Made by a program: the position numbers and the translations under genes. From Thiopontia sp964416755 (lineage in GTDB: Bacteria; Pseudomonadota; Gammaproteobacteria; GCF-002020875), in NCBI GenBank assembly GCA_964416755.1, contig CAYQFH010000090.1, positions 1 to 10,665 of the forward strand: 10,665 bases of DNA, written 5' to 3'. The notes under the pieces were generated by a model. It had not been told where the DNA came from, did no database searches, and worked only from the letters and a program-made list of their open reading frames with translations. This document shows, in pieces, positions 7,151 through 10,665 of the stretch; the stretch's first letter is position 1, and each line of letters begins with the position of its first letter.

Positions 7151-9727
7151 ATGAGTTATACCCCCAGGCAGAAGATCGCGGATCAACTCTTTTTCAGGGT
7201 TCTGTCGATCTATTTGATGATCCTTATGGCGGTCATATTGCTGCTCTCGGTAATTGCACTTGATAATGAACGAGAGAAGGTGGAGGGGGAGCTGTTGCTG
7301 CTTGGAGAAAAGATCTCTGCCGAACTCTCTGCTCCACTCTGGTTTTTTGATGAGGAGAAGATCCAAAGCCAGATCGAACCGCTTGAGGAGAATAGCGTCA
7401 TTTCAGCGCTGGAGCTATATGACCAACAACAGGAGAACCGTCTTGTAGCAACAGAGATCCGCTCTGGTTGGTGGCAATTTTCCACAACCTTCAAGGTTAT
7501 CTATGAGCATGATGCGGGGGTTGAGCCGGTTGGAGTGCTCGTACTCTATAGCAATGCTGCTGTTCTGTTCGAGCGAATTCGGGTGCAGTTGATAGTGATG
7601 GCATCAGGAATGGTGTTGATGTTGATCACCCTCTGGTTGACCTTGCGAGTCGTGGGTAACCGCCTCTTGAGCCGACCACTGCAACAACTTGGGGATTTCT
7701 ACCACAAGATGGAATTTGCTGTGGTGGATGGTCTGGAAAGACCTGAATGGGCCGATAACGATAATGAGCTGACGCTGTTGGCGCAAGAGAGCGACCAGAT
7801 GATCCACCGTCTGGGCAGATCAAAACAGGAGCTGCTGCTCGCAAAAGATGAAGCAGAACGTTCCAGACTCTCATTTCAAAATCTTCTCGGCAATCTGCAG
7901 GGGATGGTTTATCGCTGTTTCAATGATCGAGAGTGGACGATGGAGTTTATCAGCGATGGCTCTTATGAGCTGACGGGCTATCACAGTGATGAGATTGTCG
8001 GTAACCGGGTTATCAGTTATAACGAAATTATCCATCAGGATGAGCGGGAGAGAATATGGGATGAGGTTCAAACTGCATTGGAGAACCGGGAACGGTTCCA
8101 AATCACTTATCGTATCAAGAAGCGTGGTGGAGAAGAGCGAGTGGTTTTGGAAAATGGTGTTGGTGTCTACTCCGGGGATGGTGAACTCATTGCGATTGAG
8201 GGCTTTGTGACCGACATTACTGCTCAGAGATTGAATGAGAAGAAGCTTGAAGAGTATAGCGGTACATTAGAGAAGAGAATTGATGAACGCACTCAGGAGC
8301 TGATAAAGGCGAATCAGTCAAAGGATGAGTTTCTGGCCTCAATGAGCCATGAGTTGCGCACACCACTCACCTCAATTATTGGAAATACCGGTCTTCTCCT
8401 TGATGCCGGAAAGTGCGGTGGAAAAGCATGCCCGCAACCAGATGCAGAACGGATTCTTCAAGCCATTCAGAATGCAGGGAGTAATCAACTGGCCCTGGTC
8501 AATGACATTCTGGATATGTCCAAAATCGAAAGTGGAAAGTTCACCATTGATCAGGTGCCATATGATCTTTCCATCATGCTGGATGAGCTGGCACAGATGT
8601 TCTCTGTCCGTGCTGAAGATGCAGGAGTCCGTTTTGTGGTGGATCAGAAGCATCGTGAGCAGCAGATGCTGATGGGGGATGCGCAGCGTATCTCTCAGAT
8701 ATTGATCAACCTTATTGGTAATGCCATCAAGTTCACTGAGCAGGGAGAGGTGCAGTTGACGGTTTGGATGGATGCGGAAAAACTGTTTTTCCGGGTCAAA
8801 GATACCGGTATAGGAATGGCAGCGGTGATGGTTGATAAGCTGTTTCAGCGTTTTCATCAGGCGGATGGCTCAATATCGAGGCGTTTTGGTGGCAGTGGCC
8901 TCGGGCTCTATATTTCACAGAATTTGGCTGATCTGATGGGGGGATATATCGAAGTGTCCAGTGAAGAGGGGATTGGCTCCAGCTTCCAACTGGTACTTCC
9001 CTATCAACCCACCGATACACGGGTTATCCAAAGTCAGACGGAGGGGAAAGTTTCAATACTGGATGAGAAATTGAGCGGAAAGGTGTTGATTGCGGAGGAC
9101 ACACCGGAGTTGCAGTTGCTGGAAAAACGCATTCTGGAGTCTCTTGGATTGACCGTGACTATTGCCGCAGATGGCAAGCAGGCGGTGGAGCAGGTCAACA
9201 GGCACCACTTCGATGTCGTACTGATGGATATGCAGATGCCGGTGATGGATGGTATTGAGGCAACTCGAATCCTGCGTGAGCAGGGTTATACTCTCCCGGT
9301 CATTGCGCTGACTGCCAATGTGATGCAGAAGCATCGGGAAGCATTCTATGGGGCGGGATGTGATGGGTTTATTGGCAAACCGATCGATAAAGGTGAGCTT
9401 CGAAAGTTGTTGAAAAAATACCTCCGTAATCAGGAACCGGAGAGGGAATTTGGAGTTGCTGAAGAGGTTGATGATGAACTGATGGCCATATTTAACGAGA
9501 GTGCTGCCAACTACATTGAAGCACTCAAATCAGCAATGGAGAGTAAGGATTGGGATGCGTTACGCAAGACTGCTCATACTGTAAAAGGGAGTGCTGCTTC
9601 GTTTGGTTTTGGTGGAATCTCAAAGAGAGCGGAGGGGGTTCAGTTTGCCATTGATGAGGAAAACTTCGAACAGATTTCTGATCGGGTGATGGATTTGTTG
9701 GCTGATCTACAGAGCATCGTGCAGTGA
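7151..9727 (+). CDS. Hybrid sensor histidine kinase (HAMP-PAS-HisKA-HATPase-REC-Hpt)
   Basis: Inner-membrane hybrid kinase of 858 residues that autophosphorylates and runs an internal His-Asp-His relay. In order: TM1 at about 16-36, a periplasmic sensor of about 105 residues, TM2 at about 145-168, HAMP (LSRPLQQLGDFY), a PAS domain at about 245-360 (MVYRCFNDREWTMEFISDGS), a coiled coil, HisKA with His400 in MSHELRTPL, HATPase_c with N box LINLIGNAIKF, G1 DTGIGM and G2 GGSGLGLYI, a receiver with Asp693 in VVLMDMQMPVMDG and Lys743, and a C-terminal Hpt with His809 in TAHTVKGSAASFG. All phosphotransfer residues are present. No output domain follows, so a separate response regulator is required; none is in the window. 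The HisKA hairpin carries an unusual Cys-containing insertion. The ATG at 7151 has GGAG immediately adjacent and TTG at 7145 is an alternative, so the start is uncertain by two residues. It lies in an operon with the upstream solute-binding protein. Confidence 0.92.
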   Translation: MSYTPRQKIADQLFFRVLSIYLMILMAVILLLSVIALDNEREKVEGELLLLGEKISAELSAPLWFFDEEKIQSQIEPLEENSVISALELYDQQQENRLVATEIRSGWWQFSTTFKVIYEHDAGVEPVGVLVLYSNAAVLFERIRVQLIVMASGMVLMLITLWLTLRVVGNRLLSRPLQQLGDFYHKMEFAVVDGLERPEWADNDNELTLLAQESDQMIHRLGRSKQELLLAKDEAERSRLSFQNLLGNLQGMVYRCFNDREWTMEFISDGSYELTGYHSDEIVGNRVISYNEIIHQDERERIWDEVQTALENRERFQITYRIKKRGGEERVVLENGVGVYSGDGELIAIEGFVTDITAQRLNEKKLEEYSGTLEKRIDERTQELIKANQSKDEFLASMSHELRTPLTSIIGNTGLLLDAGKCGGKACPQPDAERILQAIQNAGSNQLALVNDILDMSKIESGKFTIDQVPYDLSIMLDELAQMFSVRAEDAGVRFVVDQKHREQQMLMGDAQRISQILINLIGNAIKFTEQGEVQLTVWMDAEKLFFRVKDTGIGMAAVMVDKLFQRFHQADGSISRRFGGSGLGLYISQNLADLMGGYIEVSSEEGIGSSFQLVLPYQPTDTRVIQSQTEGKVSILDEKLSGKVLIAEDTPELQLLEKRILESLGLTVTIAADGKQAVEQVNRHHFDVVLMDMQMPVMDGIEATRILREQGYTLPVIALTANVMQKHREAFYGAGCDGFIGKPIDKGELRKLLKKYLRNQEPEREFGVAEEVDDELMAIFNESAANYIEALKSAMESKDWDALRKTAHTVKGSAASFGFGGISKRAEGVQFAIDEENFEQISDRVMDLLADLQSIVQ

Positions 9728-9752
9728 TCTTCGCAGCCAGAGCAGAGCGTTG

Positions 9753-10665
9753 ATGAGTCGCTTGAACCTCAAAAACTGGTCGGTCAGTACCCAGGCCCTC
9801 TGGGTCATGCTGGCTGTCAGCCTGTTGCTGATCTGGTTTGAAGCGAGTCAGATCTCTGAATCGATGAAGCAGAATCAGGTTGCCCAACTTCAAGAGGAGA
9901 TCGACAAGAGAACACGGTTGTTTTCATCGACTCTGCTTGATGCGCTATTGAGTGAAGACGTTCCGGTATTGGAGACGGCCAGGGCAGGGTTGAGCAAGAT
10001 CCATCCAAATCTGGTTGGTATTGAGATCTGCAACAGTCGTTATGAGACGTTGTTGCAGTGGGGGAGCGATGTACCGAATTGTCAGGAGGAGATAGGTGAG
10101 ATAGGGTGGGGAGACAAGGTCACACTGACCTCTTTTGAAGAGGTGTACTTTGAAGGGGAGAATTTTGGCTATATCGCACTTCGATGGGATCTCAAAGAGC
10201 GTTTTATACAGCTGCAGCAGGAGGTAGGCCAATTTCTGAAAAGCATGGTGCTCGCTTCAACCGTTCAAATCCTGATCCTGTTTGCCCTGGTCAGGATTCT
10301 GGTGGTCAATCCGATCAAAAAGGTCGATCTTTTTCTAAGGAATGTTCAGTCTGGTAAAAAAGAGATTGGTTCGGGGGCCTACAACTCGCGAGAAATGTCC
10401 AATTTGAGCAGGGGGGTAATGGCATTACGGGATACCTTGTCAGTTGAAGCTGAATTGAAAGCGCAGCGTGAGAAGATGCTGGTGACACTGGAAGATCAGG
10501 TGGCTGAACGTACTCATGATCTGAAGGAGGCAAAACAGCAGGCGGAGTTGGCCGCGCAAAGCAGAAGTCAATTTCTGGCCAACATGAGCCATGAGATCCG
10601 CACCCCGATGAACGCCATTATCGGCATGTCGGGTCTAGCCCTACAGACCGAGCTGAGTAAAAAAC
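9753..10665 (+). CDS. Second sensor histidine kinase, 3' end beyond the window
   Basis: Open reading frame that continues past the window edge; 304 residues are visible. TM1 lies at about 14-30, a periplasmic sensor at about 31-162, TM2 at about 165-184 (MVLASTVQILILFALVRILV), then a HAMP-like segment (VNPIKKVDLFLRNVQSGKKE), a coiled coil (VTLEDQVAERTHDLKEAKQQ) and the start of HisKA with His280 in NMSHEIRTPMNAIIG. The MSHEIRTPMN form is typical of hybrid kinases, so receiver and possibly Hpt domains probably follow; this is inferred. Two cysteines in the periplasmic region (93 and 110) could form a disulfide. The ATG at 9753 is 25 bases after the previous stop, indicating one operon with the solute-binding protein and first kinase. 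The Shine-Dalgarno is weak, but membrane topology supports this start. Confidence 0.9.
   Translation, partial: MSRLNLKNWSVSTQALWVMLAVSLLLIWFEASQISESMKQNQVAQLQEEIDKRTRLFSSTLLDALLSEDVPVLETARAGLSKIHPNLVGIEICNSRYETLLQWGSDVPNCQEEIGEIGWGDKVTLTSFEEVYFEGENFGYIALRWDLKERFIQLQQEVGQFLKSMVLASTVQILILFALVRILVVNPIKKVDLFLRNVQSGKKEIGSGAYNSREMSNLSRGVMALRDTLSVEAELKAQREKMLVTLEDQVAERTHDLKEAKQQAELAAQSRSQFLANMSHEIRTPMNAIIGMSGLALQTELSKK

Overview
The window looks like a chromosomal segment of a gammaproteobacterium. The support is an E. coli-type PhoB/PhoR pair, Gram-negative signal peptides and periplasmic sensor architecture, a mid-range G+C content judged by eye, and tandem sensor kinases typical of free-living or symbiotic marine gammaproteobacteria. 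The genus cannot be fixed from the sequence alone. All genes are on the + strand and packed tightly. No tRNA, rRNA, CRISPR array, insertion sequence or convincing Rho-independent terminator was seen, and no gene-free stretch exceeds 300 bases.

Layout. (1) 3-1895: the 3' part of phoB, cut by the window edge, followed by a complete phoR. Together they form the phosphate-starvation two-component system. (2) 1997-2929: an exported DUF3179 protein of unknown function with its own strong ribosome binding site. (3) 2964-6212: a three-gene, translationally coupled cassette. It encodes a cytidylyltransferase-like domain fused to a Gfo/Idh/MocA-type oxidoreductase domain, a class V PLP-dependent aminotransferase, and a LicD-family phosphotransferase. 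The genes overlap by 11 and 1 bases. The set reads as a pathway that makes an amino-alcohol or similar small group, activates it with a nucleotide, and transfers it through a phosphodiester onto a cell-surface glycan. The substrate is not identified. (4) 6362 to the window end: a sensory operon with a periplasmic solute-binding protein (SBP_bac_3 type) and no transporter genes beside it, a membrane hybrid histidine kinase (HAMP-PAS-HisKA-HATPase-REC-Hpt), and a second membrane histidine kinase cut off at its HisKA domain by the window edge.

The most interesting part is the 2964-6212 cassette, especially the two-domain first protein. Its oxidoreductase half has ESP where the family normally has EKP, so the usual catalytic lysine is missing. 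Secondary points are the binding-protein/tandem-kinase operon and a seven-residue, two-cysteine insertion in the dimerisation hairpin of the hybrid kinase.
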